From Pantoea rodasii (GTDB lineage Bacteria > Pseudomonadota > Gammaproteobacteria > Enterobacterales > Enterobacteriaceae), in contig NZ_MLFP01000003.1 in assembly GCF_002095465.1 (NCBI RefSeq), forward strand, positions 248,001-312,000: a stretch of 64,000 bases of DNA, given 5' to 3'. This document shows, one piece after another, positions 44,715 through 54,145 of this stretch. Position numbers and translations under genes: made by a program. How positions within the stretch are numbered: position 1 is the stretch's first letter; each line of letters starts with the position of its first letter. A model generated the notes under the pieces. The model did no database searches. It was given only the letters and a program-made list of their open reading frames with translations, and was not told the DNA's origin.

Positions 44715-45434
44715 ATGAGCAACATCCAGTCTTCAATCCTTTCTTACACCGTGGACAATGCACCCTTTGAAGGTTATTTAGTTTACGCGACTGATAATAA
44801 CGCCGCTCAGCCGGGCGTGGTTATTGCACCCAACTGGATGGGTGCCACTGCGGATGCCGCAGAGCAGGCCAAGGCAATTGCGGCCAAAGGTTATGTGGTG
44901 CTGGTTGCCGACCTTTATGGTCAGGGCCAACGTCCCACCAACGGCGAAGAAGCCGGTGCACTGATGATGGCGGTGAAAGATACCCCGGCCGAAGTGGCAC
45001 GTATGCAGGCCGCTTTGGACGCGTTACGTACGCAAACCATCGCGCCAGTGAATGCTGATAAAGTCGCGGCTGTGGGGTTCTGCTTCGGTGGACACTGTGC
45101 ACTGGAGCTGGCACGCAGTGGCGCAGATATCAAAGCGGCCGCTTCATTCCACGGTACGCTGGATACCAAAGGCGCTTATGATGACAACGTTATTCAGGCT
45201 TCACTGCTGGTACTGGACGGCGCGGCCGATCCGCTGGTACCACGTGAGCAGCTAGCGGCCTTTGCCAATGAAATGAACAGCAAAGGTGTTGACTGGCAGC
45301 TGGTGAGCTTTGCCGGTGCGGTGCACTCATTCACCGATCCAAAAGCCGATAATGCTGGCGTGTCGCAATACCATCCAGAAGTCACGCAGCGCGCTTTCAA
45401 ACGCCTGTATCAACTGCTGGACGAAGTGTTCTGA
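44715..45434 (+). CDS. Dienelactone hydrolase family protein
   Basis: 239-residue alpha/beta hydrolase. The nucleophile is cysteine in GFCFGGHCALELA near residue 120, the acid lies in VLDGAADPLVP near 170 and the histidine in GAVHSFTDP near 200. Cys-Asp-His is the dienelactone hydrolase triad. Acts in the cytosol on lactones or thioesters; specific substrate unknown. A terminator follows immediately and overlaps the next convergent gene's end. Confidence 0.88.
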   Translation: MSNIQSSILSYTVDNAPFEGYLVYATDNNAAQPGVVIAPNWMGATADAAEQAKAIAAKGYVVLVADLYGQGQRPTNGEEAGALMMAVKDTPAEVARMQAALDALRTQTIAPVNADKVAAVGFCFGGHCALELARSGADIKAAASFHGTLDTKGAYDDNVIQASLLVLDGAADPLVPREQLAAFANEMNSKGVDWQLVSFAGAVHSFTDPKADNAGVSQYHPEVTQRAFKRLYQLLDEVF

Positions 45435-45441
45435 TACCGGT

Positions 45442-45471
45442 GCGGGAGGCCCCATAGCCCCCCGCGTTTTT
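45442..45471 (+). terminator. Rho-independent terminator
   Basis: GCGGGAGGC (45442-45450) pairs with GCCCCCCGC (45457-45465) with one mismatch, followed by GTTTTT. Confidence 0.8.
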
Positions 45472-46609
45472 ATCGCCCTCGCAGGATCCCCGCATCAATC
45501 GCTGCCACACTGGTTTTGCCACAAAACGCCATCGACAGGTCAAATTCATTACGGATGATGTTCAGCGCAGTGCTCACCCCTTCTTCACCCAGCGCACCTA
45601 AGCCATACAACATGCTGCGCCCGATATAAGTGCCTTTGGCACCTAGCGCCATTGCCCGCAACACATCCTGGCCGGAACGAATGCCGCCATCAAAGTGCAC
45701 TTCTATCCTATCGCCCACCGCAGCCACAATTTCTGGCAACAGCGTAATCGACGATGACACACCATCAAGTTGACGTCCTCCGTGGTTGGAAACGATCAGC
45801 GCATCTGCGCCGGCTTCCACAGCCAGCCGCGCATCGGCGACGTCCATGATGCCCTTCACAATTAACTTTCCGCCCCAGCGCTGTTTGATCCACTCAATGT
45901 CTTGCCAGGAAAGCCGCGGGTCATATTGTTGCGCGGTCCACTCCACCATGGAATCAATGTTATCCACGCCGCTGACATGCCCGATGATATTGCCGAAGTT
46001 TCGATTGCGGGTGGCCAGCATTTTCCCCCACCAGCGCGGTTTACTGGCAATATTAAGCACATTACGCAGCGTCATTTTGGGCGGCGTCGATAGCCCATTT
46101 TTAATATCTTTATGCCGTTGACCAAATACCTGCAAATCCATGGTCACCACCAACGCGCTGCAGTTGGCCGCCCTGGCGCGCTCAATCAGATTCGACACAA
46201 ACTGCCGGTCGCGTAATACATAGAGCTGGAACCAAAAAGGATGCGCGTCCGTTGCCTGCGCCACGGTTTCCAGCGAACAGATGCTCATTGTAGAGAGCGT
46301 AAAAGGGATGCCAAATTTCTTCGCCGCACGCGCTGCGTGGATCTCGCCATCAGGATGGATCATGCCTGTCAGTCCTGTTGGGGCAATTGCCACCGGCATC
46401 GCCACATTTTGCCCAATCATCTGGCTAGCGGTACTGCGGGTGGTGATATCTACCGCGACACGCTGTCGAAACTCAATGCGGCGTAAATCAGATTCATTGG
46501 CGCGATAGCTATATTCGGTCCAGGAGCCTGCATCAACGTAGTCATAAAACATTTTTGGCACACGTTTACGTGCCAGCTGTCGCAACTCTTCAATACAGGT
46601 AATCGTCAT
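45470..46609 (-). CDS. FMN-dependent alpha-hydroxy-acid oxidising protein (LldD-like)
   Basis: 379 residues. Family motifs: PKMFYDYVDAGSWTEYSY near residue 18, LIVKGIMDVADARLAVEAGAD near 245, and the active-site histidine with SNHGGRQLDG near 270, then DGGIRSGQDVLRAMALGAKG binding FMN phosphate. Oxidises a 2-hydroxyacid (lactate, glycolate, mandelate-type) to the 2-keto acid. It is the last gene of a same-strand series with the flavin monooxygenase and the ABC transporter genes, so the substrate is perhaps produced from the imported compound. Confidence 0.88.
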   Translation of the reverse strand: MTITCIEELRQLARKRVPKMFYDYVDAGSWTEYSYRANESDLRRIEFRQRVAVDITTRSTASQMIGQNVAMPVAIAPTGLTGMIHPDGEIHAARAAKKFGIPFTLSTMSICSLETVAQATDAHPFWFQLYVLRDRQFVSNLIERARAANCSALVVTMDLQVFGQRHKDIKNGLSTPPKMTLRNVLNIASKPRWWGKMLATRNRNFGNIIGHVSGVDNIDSMVEWTAQQYDPRLSWQDIEWIKQRWGGKLIVKGIMDVADARLAVEAGADALIVSNHGGRQLDGVSSSITLLPEIVAAVGDRIEVHFDGGIRSGQDVLRAMALGAKGTYIGRSMLYGLGALGEEGVSTALNIIRNEFDLSMAFCGKTSVAAIDAGILRGR

Positions 46610-46682
46610 TTTCCCACCTAATAAAAAGCGGCTAAATAAAAGGGTATTTAGCGCCTGCGATCACGCAAACACACACACAGAT

Positions 46683-47936
46683 TTATTCAGGCTTGCTGTA
46701 GTCGGTATACGCATTTTGCAGCACAATATGATCGGCAATATATTTTGCATCATGCCATACGCCATAAATAAATGATGAAGCCCGATTCACAAGATTAGGT
46801 AAGCCGAGGAAATAAATGCCACGCTCTGCAGAAATGCCGCGCTTATGGAATGGCACACCCTTTTCATCAAAAGCTTCGACCTGTAGCCAGCTGAAATCAA
46901 ATTTGAAACCCGTGGCCCAAATGATCGAGGTTATACCGGCGGCGGCCAGATCCAATTGCGTCAACGGATTCTCTAAACACTGGGGATCAGGTAATAATTC
47001 CCAGGCCTGTGGCTCGAGAGGAAGATCCAGTCCGTTACGTTCAATATAGGCATCTGCATCGCGCAATACATCGAAATAGGCTTTGTCACCAGCTGCGATG
47101 TTTTCAGCCAGGCCATCGGCAAAGCTCAACACGCCGTTATTCCATTGTTGGGTGATGCCCACCAGTGAAATTCCCATGTGGGCCAAACGGCGAAAATCAA
47201 CGGTCTTACCGCCTTCATATCCGCTGACGGCAAAGGCAACATGCTCTTTTTTCGGTTTGATTTTCACTTCATCCCACAAGCCCAATGCACCCAGCCACCA
47301 GCAATAATCACGGTCACGGTAAGCACGCGGCGGACGGTAGTGTTCGCCGACTGACAAATACACCTTGCGGCCTGTTTTGCCCAGTTCTTCTGCAATCTGC
47401 GAGCCTGAAGCACCTGCGCCCACCACGAGCACCCCGCCTTCAGGCAGCTGCTGTGGATTCTTGTAAGAAGAAGAGTGAATCTGATGCAGGTTGGCGCTTT
47501 CCGGCACGATTTGTGGGAAAGACGGCTTCTGAAACGGCCCCGTAGCAGCCACCACATTATCCGCTTCAAACTCTCCAATAGAGGTCAGCACTTTAAAACC
47601 GCTACGTCCCGGCAAACGTTCAACCTGGTGAACATCAACGCCGGTGCGAATCGGCGCATTGAGCATGTGGGCATAATCCTCGAAATACTTTGCCATACGC
47701 TCTTTAGGGGGAAACGCTTCCTGAGAAATATTATCAAATTTCATCGAGGGAAAACGATCGTGCCAGGCCGGGCCATTGGCGACCAGCGAGTCCCAACGCT
47801 CTGAGCGCCAGCGTTCTGCAATTCGGCTACGTTCAAATACGATGTGCGGTACGCCCATCAATGAGAGATGTTCACTCATGGCAATACCGGCCTGGCCAGC
47901 GCCGACAATCACGGTATTAATTTTTTCTACTGACAT
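46683..47936 (-). CDS. Flavin-containing monooxygenase (CzcO/YUCCA-like)
   Basis: 417 residues with two Rossmann motifs: FAD GAGQAGIAMSEHL near residue 11 and NADPH GAGASGSQIAEELG near 170. The FMO-type fingerprint HQIHSSSYKNP lies between them. Class B flavoprotein monooxygenase that hydroxylates N or S, or inserts oxygen in ketones. It is located between the LldD-like gene and an ABC transporter permease pair on the same strand, so it may oxidise the imported amine. Substrate unproven. Confidence 0.85.
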   Translation of the reverse strand: MSVEKINTVIVGAGQAGIAMSEHLSLMGVPHIVFERSRIAERWRSERWDSLVANGPAWHDRFPSMKFDNISQEAFPPKERMAKYFEDYAHMLNAPIRTGVDVHQVERLPGRSGFKVLTSIGEFEADNVVAATGPFQKPSFPQIVPESANLHQIHSSSYKNPQQLPEGGVLVVGAGASGSQIAEELGKTGRKVYLSVGEHYRPPRAYRDRDYCWWLGALGLWDEVKIKPKKEHVAFAVSGYEGGKTVDFRRLAHMGISLVGITQQWNNGVLSFADGLAENIAAGDKAYFDVLRDADAYIERNGLDLPLEPQAWELLPDPQCLENPLTQLDLAAAGITSIIWATGFKFDFSWLQVEAFDEKGVPFHKRGISAERGIYFLGLPNLVNRASSFIYGVWHDAKYIADHIVLQNAYTDYSKPE

Positions 47937-48059
47937 GTTTGATCCCTAAATAGAGTCGACCTCGATCTTCATCGCTGAGCATAATCAAGTGTCGTATTAA
48001 TGATAATCAGGATATTTAAATGCAGCGCTTCGGAAAAACCAAAGCGCGTTAATCAATAA

Positions 48060-48878
48060 TTAATGGCTCGCTTCGACGTTGAGCACCTTACCCAAACCTA
48101 AATACTTATTAGCAATAATTAACATCCCAGCGGTAACAGCAATATATATCACTGATAACGCGGCCAAGGTGGGATCAGCAAATTCACGCACATAGTTGTA
48201 CATGGCTACCGGCAATGTTTGCGTTGCCTGAGTGGTAATAAACAGCGAAGCGGTAAATTCATTAAATGAGAGAATTGCAGCAAACATCCAGCCACCAAAC
48301 AGACCGGGTAAAATTAACGGCACCGTGATAGTCCACACCACCCGCAGAGGCGATGCGCCAAGACTGGCTGCTGCCATCTCAATACGTTGCTCAAGATTTT
48401 TCAGCGACACATAAACACTGCGCAATACAAACGGCAACACCAGCACGACGTGACAGAAAATCACCAACGGATAACCGCGCCCCAGGCCGAGTTGTGACAC
48501 CAACATCAGCAACCCCAAACCAATGGTGAAGTGCGGGATAAACAGCGGTGACAGCAAAATGCCTTCCAGCACTCGCTTGCACGGAAAGGCGTAGCGCTCG
48601 ATGGCAATCGCCAACGTTGCACCCACGATCACCGCCAGTGATGATGCCCATGCCGTCACAATCAATCCGGAGTAAAAGCCATGACGAAAATCGTCATAGT
48701 TCACCGCGCGCTCAAACCAGCGCAGAGACCAGCCTTTCGGTGGGAAGAACAATACCGAGGTGCTGCTAAACGAGGAGATAAACACCACGATAGTCGGCAG
48801 CATCACAAAAATCAGAATGGCGGCGACCAGTAAGCGCCCGGCCAGTGTGACCAGTTTATCGGTCATCGAACGAGTCAT
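48060..48878 (-). CDS. ABC transporter permease (PotC/spermidine-type)
   Basis: 272 residues, six predicted transmembrane segments. The EAA-type coupling motif is EMAAASLGASPLRVVWTITV near residue 165. It begins one base after the stop of the upstream permease gene. Together with PotB-like, the binding protein and the ATP-binding subunit near 55.4 kb it makes a polyamine/opine-type importer. Likely substrate is an amine, amide or small organic acid. Confidence 0.88.
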   Translation of the reverse strand: MTRSMTDKLVTLAGRLLVAAILIFVMLPTIVVFISSFSSTSVLFFPPKGWSLRWFERAVNYDDFRHGFYSGLIVTAWASSLAVIVGATLAIAIERYAFPCKRVLEGILLSPLFIPHFTIGLGLLMLVSQLGLGRGYPLVIFCHVVLVLPFVLRSVYVSLKNLEQRIEMAAASLGASPLRVVWTITVPLILPGLFGGWMFAAILSFNEFTASLFITTQATQTLPVAMYNYVREFADPTLAALSVIYIAVTAGMLIIANKYLGLGKVLNVEASH

Positions 48879-48879
48879 A

Positions 48880-49734
48880 TTAGTGTTCTCCCATCGCGTG
48901 CAGGAAGCGAGTCATTCGTTTCAGCGCCAGCAGCAGCAGCACGGTCAAAATCAAACCGGCAATACTCAGGGCGGCGGCAAACGGGAAGTTCATCGACGAG
49001 AAACCCAGTTGATACACCATGGTTGCCACGGTGCTTACGCGTCCACCGCCAATCAGTTGCGGCGTCGCAAAGGCACTGAACGTCCAGGCAAACGCGGTGG
49101 TCAGGCTGGCAACGATACCGGGGATGGATAACGGAATCGTCACGGTTAACAAAGTGCGTACCGGCCCTGCGCCCAAGCTGGTAGCGGCTTTTTCATAATC
49201 AGGATTGATGTGTGACAACGCCGTGGCCAGCATCAACACCATGATCGGCATCGTGACGTGCACCAGGGCCACCACCACCCCACTTTGGGTGAACATAAAT
49301 TGAATGGGCTTCGAGATGAGGCCCATTGCCAGTAACAGGCTGTTCAGGAAGCCACTGTTGCCCAACACAATAATCCACGAGTAGGTGCGCACAACTTCAC
49401 CGAGGAACAGTGGTGTGATGGCAATGATCAAAATCGTGGATTTAATCCATGTTGTGCGTGTCCGTACCAGCGCATAGGCCAACGGGTAACTCATCAACAA
49501 GCCAAAAATGGCGGTCTTGGCGCTTAACACTACGGTGTTGATGAACGCATCGGCATAGATGGTTTTCAGCAGTCCGTTGAAGTTTGCCAGGGTAAATCCG
49601 CCCACGTCGAGCGAACCGGGAATATAAGCCCGCACGCTAAACTGCATCACCGCGAACATGGCCACAACCAGTCCCAGTGCCGTCAGTGTGGCGGGGATAA
49701 TGAACCAGGGTAAGAATGTCGGTTTTCTCGTCAT
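48880..49734 (-). CDS. ABC transporter permease (PotB/spermidine-type)
   Basis: 284 residues, six transmembrane segments; coupling motif EKAATSLGAGPVRTLLTVTI near residue 190. Its stop is one base before the PotC-like start on the same strand, so the two are translated together. The binding protein gene is 64 bp upstream. Confidence 0.88.
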   Translation of the reverse strand: MTRKPTFLPWFIIPATLTALGLVVAMFAVMQFSVRAYIPGSLDVGGFTLANFNGLLKTIYADAFINTVVLSAKTAIFGLLMSYPLAYALVRTRTTWIKSTILIIAITPLFLGEVVRTYSWIIVLGNSGFLNSLLLAMGLISKPIQFMFTQSGVVVALVHVTMPIMVLMLATALSHINPDYEKAATSLGAGPVRTLLTVTIPLSIPGIVASLTTAFAWTFSAFATPQLIGGGRVSTVATMVYQLGFSSMNFPFAAALSIAGLILTVLLLLALKRMTRFLHAMGEH

Positions 49735-49798
49735 AGACGTTGCTGCCTGAATAAAGTGTTGCTTGTGGGCGACCCGCAGGCCGCCCGTGATGAGTCAA

Positions 49799-50829
49799 TC
49801 AATGAGACATGATGTTTTCAGAGAACCACTGGCGCCATTCGGCCGTTTTCTCGGCACGCAATTGCGGATCGGTATTGATGGTGGCATTCCACTGTGCCGG
49901 CGTGGTCAACATGCCAGGGAGTTTCGCAAGTTCAGGATCGATGTGCGCGTTAGTTACCGTTGGGCTACCGCGATAGATCTTGGCTACCTGCTCCTGAATT
50001 TCCGGTTTCAGGGCAATGTTCATAAATTTGTAGGCGAGATCCGCGTGTTTGGTGCCTTTGTTGATGCCGACGGTATCAACACCCAAAATCGCACCCTCTT
50101 TCGGGATCGCCAGTTTGATGTTTACCCCTTCCGCAATCATGCTGTAGGCGTTCATCGACAGCATGACCTGCACAGGCGTTTCGCCCGTCGAGATCAACTG
50201 CTGGCTGTTGGCGTCATCGGTATAGAAGGATTTGATGTTCGGGATTAATGCTTTCATCTTCGCTTCGCCCTGCTGCCAATGAGCGGCATCCGCACCTGAA
50301 AGCTTGGCGGAAACGGCGATGATATGGCTCGGATCCCAATCTGGCAGAGCAGCGTGCCTTTCAGCTCCGGCTTCCACAGATCGTTCCAACTGCTAAAGGT
50401 TTCACCTTTTGGTACCAGGTCTGGACGATAACCGATGGTGTACACGTAACCCCAAACACCAAGGTGATACGGGCTCACTTTCGCCTGCTCAACCAGATTC
50501 ACCGCGTTGGGGATTTTGCTCATATCGAGTTTTTCAAACAGGCCGCTGTTGGCATACAGATATCCGACGTGCGCTGTGGTAAAGGTCACATCTGTTTCTG
50601 GGGTGCCACCTGCCAGTTTTGCCTTGTTGAGACGGTCGATGGTGCCACCGGTAACAAACTGCACTTCTACACCGGTCTCTTTAGTAAATTCTTTCGCGAT
50701 GGTTTCATCGATCAGGTCTTTAAAGCTGCCGCCCCAGGTGCTGACAATCAGCTTGTCGGCGGCCATGGCATTACCTGCACTTAATACACTCGTCGTCAGC
50801 AACGTTAAGGCAAAAATCTTACGCAACAT
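49799..50829 (-). pseudogene. Periplasmic binding protein of the Pot-type ABC transporter, one-base frameshift
   Basis: About 343 residues. N-terminal frame: signal peptide MLRKIFALTLLTTSVLSAG to AMAAD, then LIVSTWGGSFKDLIDETIAK near 30, typical of PotD/opine-type proteins. Near 50357 the frame breaks: adding one G after ACGCTG restores KGTLALPDWDPSHIIAVSA. The second frame runs to the end ENIMSH at 49799. The ligand is likely an amine or a related small molecule. The permease genes follow, and the transport ATPase gene is separated by the LysR and part of another operon. Confidence 0.82.
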
Positions 50830-51173
50830 ATTATCGTCCCCAATGAATGAAATGGCGGTTGGTGCTGTGTGGAACGCAACGCACCAAAACGGTGCGATGG
50901 ATATTCCCTGGTGTTGAAACGATAATGCCGCTGCGCGTTGATTCGGTAAAACAGCCTTTTCCTCGCCGTTGCATCAGGATTTCTGACGCTAACAATCGTG
51001 CTGCTTTGCAACGGATTTTCTTAATCATTGATGAGGAAGAAGCGAATGGGCGTGACCTGACAGGCAGGCGATTATGCTAATAACCGGTCTTTGGCATGAT
51101 AAATGCAGGATAATCGGCACTATTAGAATGACTGGCGCGACATGAGCGCGTCGGCAATCTCAGGAGAATCTGC
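50830..51173. other. Divergent promoter region between binding protein and LysR
   Basis: 344 bp with no convincing gene. Holds the divergent promoters for the transporter and the LysR gene; a loose TTATGC/GCAT dyad occurs near 51073-51100. No strong LysR T-N11-A site could be singled out. Confidence 0.5.
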
Positions 51174-52136
51174 ATGCTCAGTCGCATCACCCAGCGTCAG
51201 CTGGAATACTTTGTCGCTTCCGGTGAGGCCGGAAGTATTATTGGCGCTTCGGAACGCATCCACGTTTCATCGCCCTCCATTTCAGCGGCTATCACACACA
51301 TCGAATCCGAACTGGGCGTACAGCTCTTTGTTCGCCATCACGCTCAAGGCGTGTCATTGACCGCCATTGGTCATCAGGTTTTAAAAGAGGCGAAGCTGAT
51401 CCTCGACCAGATGTCGAATTTGTATACCATCGCCTCAGAGTCAATGAATAATGTGCGCGGTCCGTTGCGCGTGGGCTGCCTTGACACGCTGGCCCCGATG
51501 CTGACGCCCGAGCTGGTGTTTGGCTTTGGCCGCGCCTTTCCTGGCGTGCGCATCACGCTGGTCGAAGGCAACCACGAGCAGCTACTGAAACAATTGCGTT
51601 CAGCGGATATTGATATCGCCTTAACCTATGATTTGGTGCCCGCTAACGATGTGGCGTTTAAATCACTGGCGCAACTTCCGCCGTACGTGATGGTGGGCGA
51701 ACACCATCCGCTGGCGACACAGTCTGCGGTGACGATCCAGGACCTGGCGACAATGCCGATGGTGTTACTGGATATGCCATGGAGCCGCGAATATTTTCTG
51801 AGTTTATTCAGCGAAGCCGGTGTTGCGCCTAACATCGTGATGCGTTCAAGCAATATGGAAGTGGTCCGTGCGATGGTCGCCAATGGCGTGGGATTTGGTA
51901 TCGCTAACGTGCGCCCGAAGGCGCATTTATCGCAGGATGGAAAACGCTTGATCCGCGTCCGCCTCGCGGGCGTCAACAAAGCGATGCAGCTCGGTTATGC
52001 CACCCTCGCCAATACCCAGCACTCGATGGTGGTGAGTGCATTTGCCGAACGTTGTCAGATGTTTATTTCTGATCAATACATTCCCGGCATGGCGGCACCG
52101 AGTTATTTCGATCCGCAAGTGGTGCGCGTGGCGTAA
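51174..52136 (+). CDS. LysR family transcriptional regulator
   Basis: 320 residues with AGGAG seven bases before the ATG. N-terminal helix-turn-helix LEYFVASGEAGSIIGASERI, SSPSISAAITHIESELGV; then an effector domain with ELVFGFGRAFPGVRITLV. It stands between the transporter unit and the AroQ-like operon, divergent from the former and convergent with the latter, and probably regulates the whole locus. Confidence 0.9.
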   Translation: MLSRITQRQLEYFVASGEAGSIIGASERIHVSSPSISAAITHIESELGVQLFVRHHAQGVSLTAIGHQVLKEAKLILDQMSNLYTIASESMNNVRGPLRVGCLDTLAPMLTPELVFGFGRAFPGVRITLVEGNHEQLLKQLRSADIDIALTYDLVPANDVAFKSLAQLPPYVMVGEHHPLATQSAVTIQDLATMPMVLLDMPWSREYFLSLFSEAGVAPNIVMRSSNMEVVRAMVANGVGFGIANVRPKAHLSQDGKRLIRVRLAGVNKAMQLGYATLANTQHSMVVSAFAERCQMFISDQYIPGMAAPSYFDPQVVRVA

Positions 52137-52142
52137 GCGTTG

Positions 52143-53072
52143 TTAATAGCCGCGCTCCGGGAAAACCTGATTCGTCACAGGTTCGCCGCGTGCGGCGCGT
52201 TGGATGTTTTCGGCCACCTGCTGGGCAGCGCTGGCAGGAATCGCCACCGAAGCCAGATGTGGCGTGATCAGCACATTTTCCATGCGCCACAGCGGATCTT
52301 GTGGCGGCAAAGGTTCGCGGTCAAAGACATCCAAAGTCGCTTCGGCAATGTGCCCCGCTTGCAGTGCAGCGGTCAACGCGGCCTGATCAACTACGGCCCC
52401 ACGTGAAACATTGATAAACGCCGCCCCTTTTGGCAGCCGCGCCAGACGTGATGCGCTGAGTAAACCCGCGGTACTTGGGGTTAGCGGCAGCATCACCACC
52501 AAAATGTCATTTTGGCCGAGGAAATCATCCAGGGATGCCAATCCACTGCAACAGTGAATGCCGGCAAGGGCTTTTTGTGAACGCGACCAGCCACTGACAG
52601 TAAAGCCCTGGCGCGCCAGTTCCTGGGCTGCATATGCGCCCAACTCGCCTAATCCCATCACGCCAACACGCACGCTTGATGGCTCACGAGGATGAAGATA
52701 GTGCCAGCGCTGTTCACGTTGTGCGCGCTCAAAGGCAGGAATGTCCCGCGCATAACGCAGCACCGCAAACAGCACATATCCGGCCATCATCCTTGCCATG
52801 TCGGGGTCAGACAGCCGAATGATTGGGATGTCTGGTAAATCATCGCGGCCCACCAGCGAATCCACACCGGCGCCCAGATTCACTAACAGTTTGAGATTGC
52901 GATAAGATGCAAAAAACCCCTGCGGCGGTTTCCACGCCAGCGCAAAATGCACATCGTTAGCGTCCTGAACGTCTTCTGCCCGGCATAGGGTGACGCCGGG
53001 CAAATGCGGGGCCAATAACGCCGACCACTCTTCAAAACTGTCAAACTCGCTGTAAAATACCAACGTTGTCAT
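52143..53072 (-). CDS. D-isomer-specific 2-hydroxyacid dehydrogenase (GhrA-like)
   Basis: 309 residues. NAD(P)-binding GVMGLGELGAYAAQELARQG near residue 143; catalytic Arg in NVSRGAVVDQAAL near 228, Glu in VFDREPLPP near 257, and His in ITPHLASVAIPAS near 275. Interconverts a 2-keto acid and its D-hydroxyacid, glyoxylate/hydroxypyruvate-reductase type. It overlaps the AroQ-like gene by ATGA, the last gene of the eight-gene operon starting at RidA near 58.7 kb. Confidence 0.88.
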   Translation of the reverse strand: MTTLVFYSEFDSFEEWSALLAPHLPGVTLCRAEDVQDANDVHFALAWKPPQGFFASYRNLKLLVNLGAGVDSLVGRDDLPDIPIIRLSDPDMARMMAGYVLFAVLRYARDIPAFERAQREQRWHYLHPREPSSVRVGVMGLGELGAYAAQELARQGFTVSGWSRSQKALAGIHCCSGLASLDDFLGQNDILVVMLPLTPSTAGLLSASRLARLPKGAAFINVSRGAVVDQAALTAALQAGHIAEATLDVFDREPLPPQDPLWRMENVLITPHLASVAIPASAAQQVAENIQRAARGEPVTNQVFPERGY

Positions 53073-53525
53073 GCCACATCCGCCTTGATTAACGCCACCA
53101 CCGCATCGATGGCCAGCTCATACCCCAACGCCCCAAGCCCCAGCAATGACGCCGGTTGCGGCTTTAGATACCATCGAATGGTGGCGGAACGGCTCGCGTT
53201 TCCAGATATTGCTCATATGCGCTTCGATAATCGGACCCTCAAACATCAGCAGCGCATCTAAAATCGGCACCGAGCGGTAGGTCAATCCCGCCGCATTAAT
53301 GATCAGCCCCGCTGCGTTTTGGCGCGCTTCCTGAATCCAGTCAACCAGCACGCCTTCATGATTACTTTGGCGAAACTGAAGCGCTACGCCAAGCGACTCA
53401 GCCCGACACTCACAACGCTCGCCAATACTGACAAAACTTTCGCTGCCGTAAGTTCCGTTTTTATCCAGGCCATATAAATTGGCGTTAGGTCCGTTAAGAA
53501 AATAGATCTGCTGTGACATGCTCAC
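53069..53525 (-). pseudogene. Divergent AroQ-like (type II dehydroquinase family) protein, frameshifted C-terminus
   Basis: About 151 residues if one extra G near 53140 is removed; as read the frame stops after GVIAGAWGVGV. Restored end: GLGALGYELAIDAVV to the TGA at 53069. Fold signatures: YFLNGPNANLYGLDKNGTYG, FRQSNHEGVLVDWIQEARQ, IIEAHMSNIWKREPFRHHS. But the usual AroQ active-site NPAAYTHTS motif reads INAAGLTYRS, so the conserved histidine is a tyrosine, and NLNLLG is NANLYG. It is thus probably not a biosynthetic dehydroquinase; a dehydratase on a different ring or hydroxyacid is possible. Operon member, six bases after the GST stop. Confidence 0.8.
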
Positions 53526-53531
53526 TCCTGA

Positions 53532-54145
53532 TTAAACGTGCGGGCGCGTGGCAGCCATCGCCGGATGCGCATCAAACATGGCAAACCATGCGGCAGTCAG
53601 CGGATGGCGGGCGCGCCAGTCGAGTTCGGCAAAACGGAAGTCGAGATAGCCTAATGCACAGCCAATCGCAATCAGTCCAATATCATCCGGATGACGGCTA
53701 AAACCGCTGACCTGCCGTTCAATTTCGGCTAGCGCCGCTGAGACTTTTTCAATTGCGCATCCGCCCACTCCTGCCACTGTTTCTCAAGCGGACGTGCGCT
53801 AAACTCATAGCGCGCTAATAGCGCAGCATCAATTAATCCATCAGCCAAAGCCTGACGCGTCAGGCTGGTCCAGCGCGCTTCACCTGAAGTGGGAAACAGC
53901 GGACCCTGTGATAATGTGTTGAGATACTCACAAATGACGCGGCTGTCATACAGACACAGTCCACTCTCGGTGCGCAGTGCCGGTACTTTCGCTAGCGGAT
54001 TAAACGCCGCAATACGTTCATCGCGTTCGATAGGATGTGCCGCTGAATCCAGCCGCTCAATGGCTTCGTCGACACCCAATACCTGTGCACACACCAGCAC
54101 TTTACGGACGTAGGCCGACGTGCTGGCATAAAAGAGTTGCATCAT
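53532..54145 (-). pseudogene. Glutathione S-transferase family protein, one-base frameshift
   Basis: About 204 residues. N-terminal thioredoxin-like domain: MQLFYASTSAYVRKVLV, AFNPLAKVPALRTESG and SRVICEYLNTL. After DAQLKK the frame breaks near 53755; adding one G (AAAAAGG) restores KKVSAALAEIERQVSGF, which leads to DFRFAELDWRARHP at the C-terminal helical domain. Overlaps the quinone oxidoreductase stop by four bases. In catabolic operons such GSTs often act as isomerases or dehalogenating enzymes; here unknown. Confidence 0.8.
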
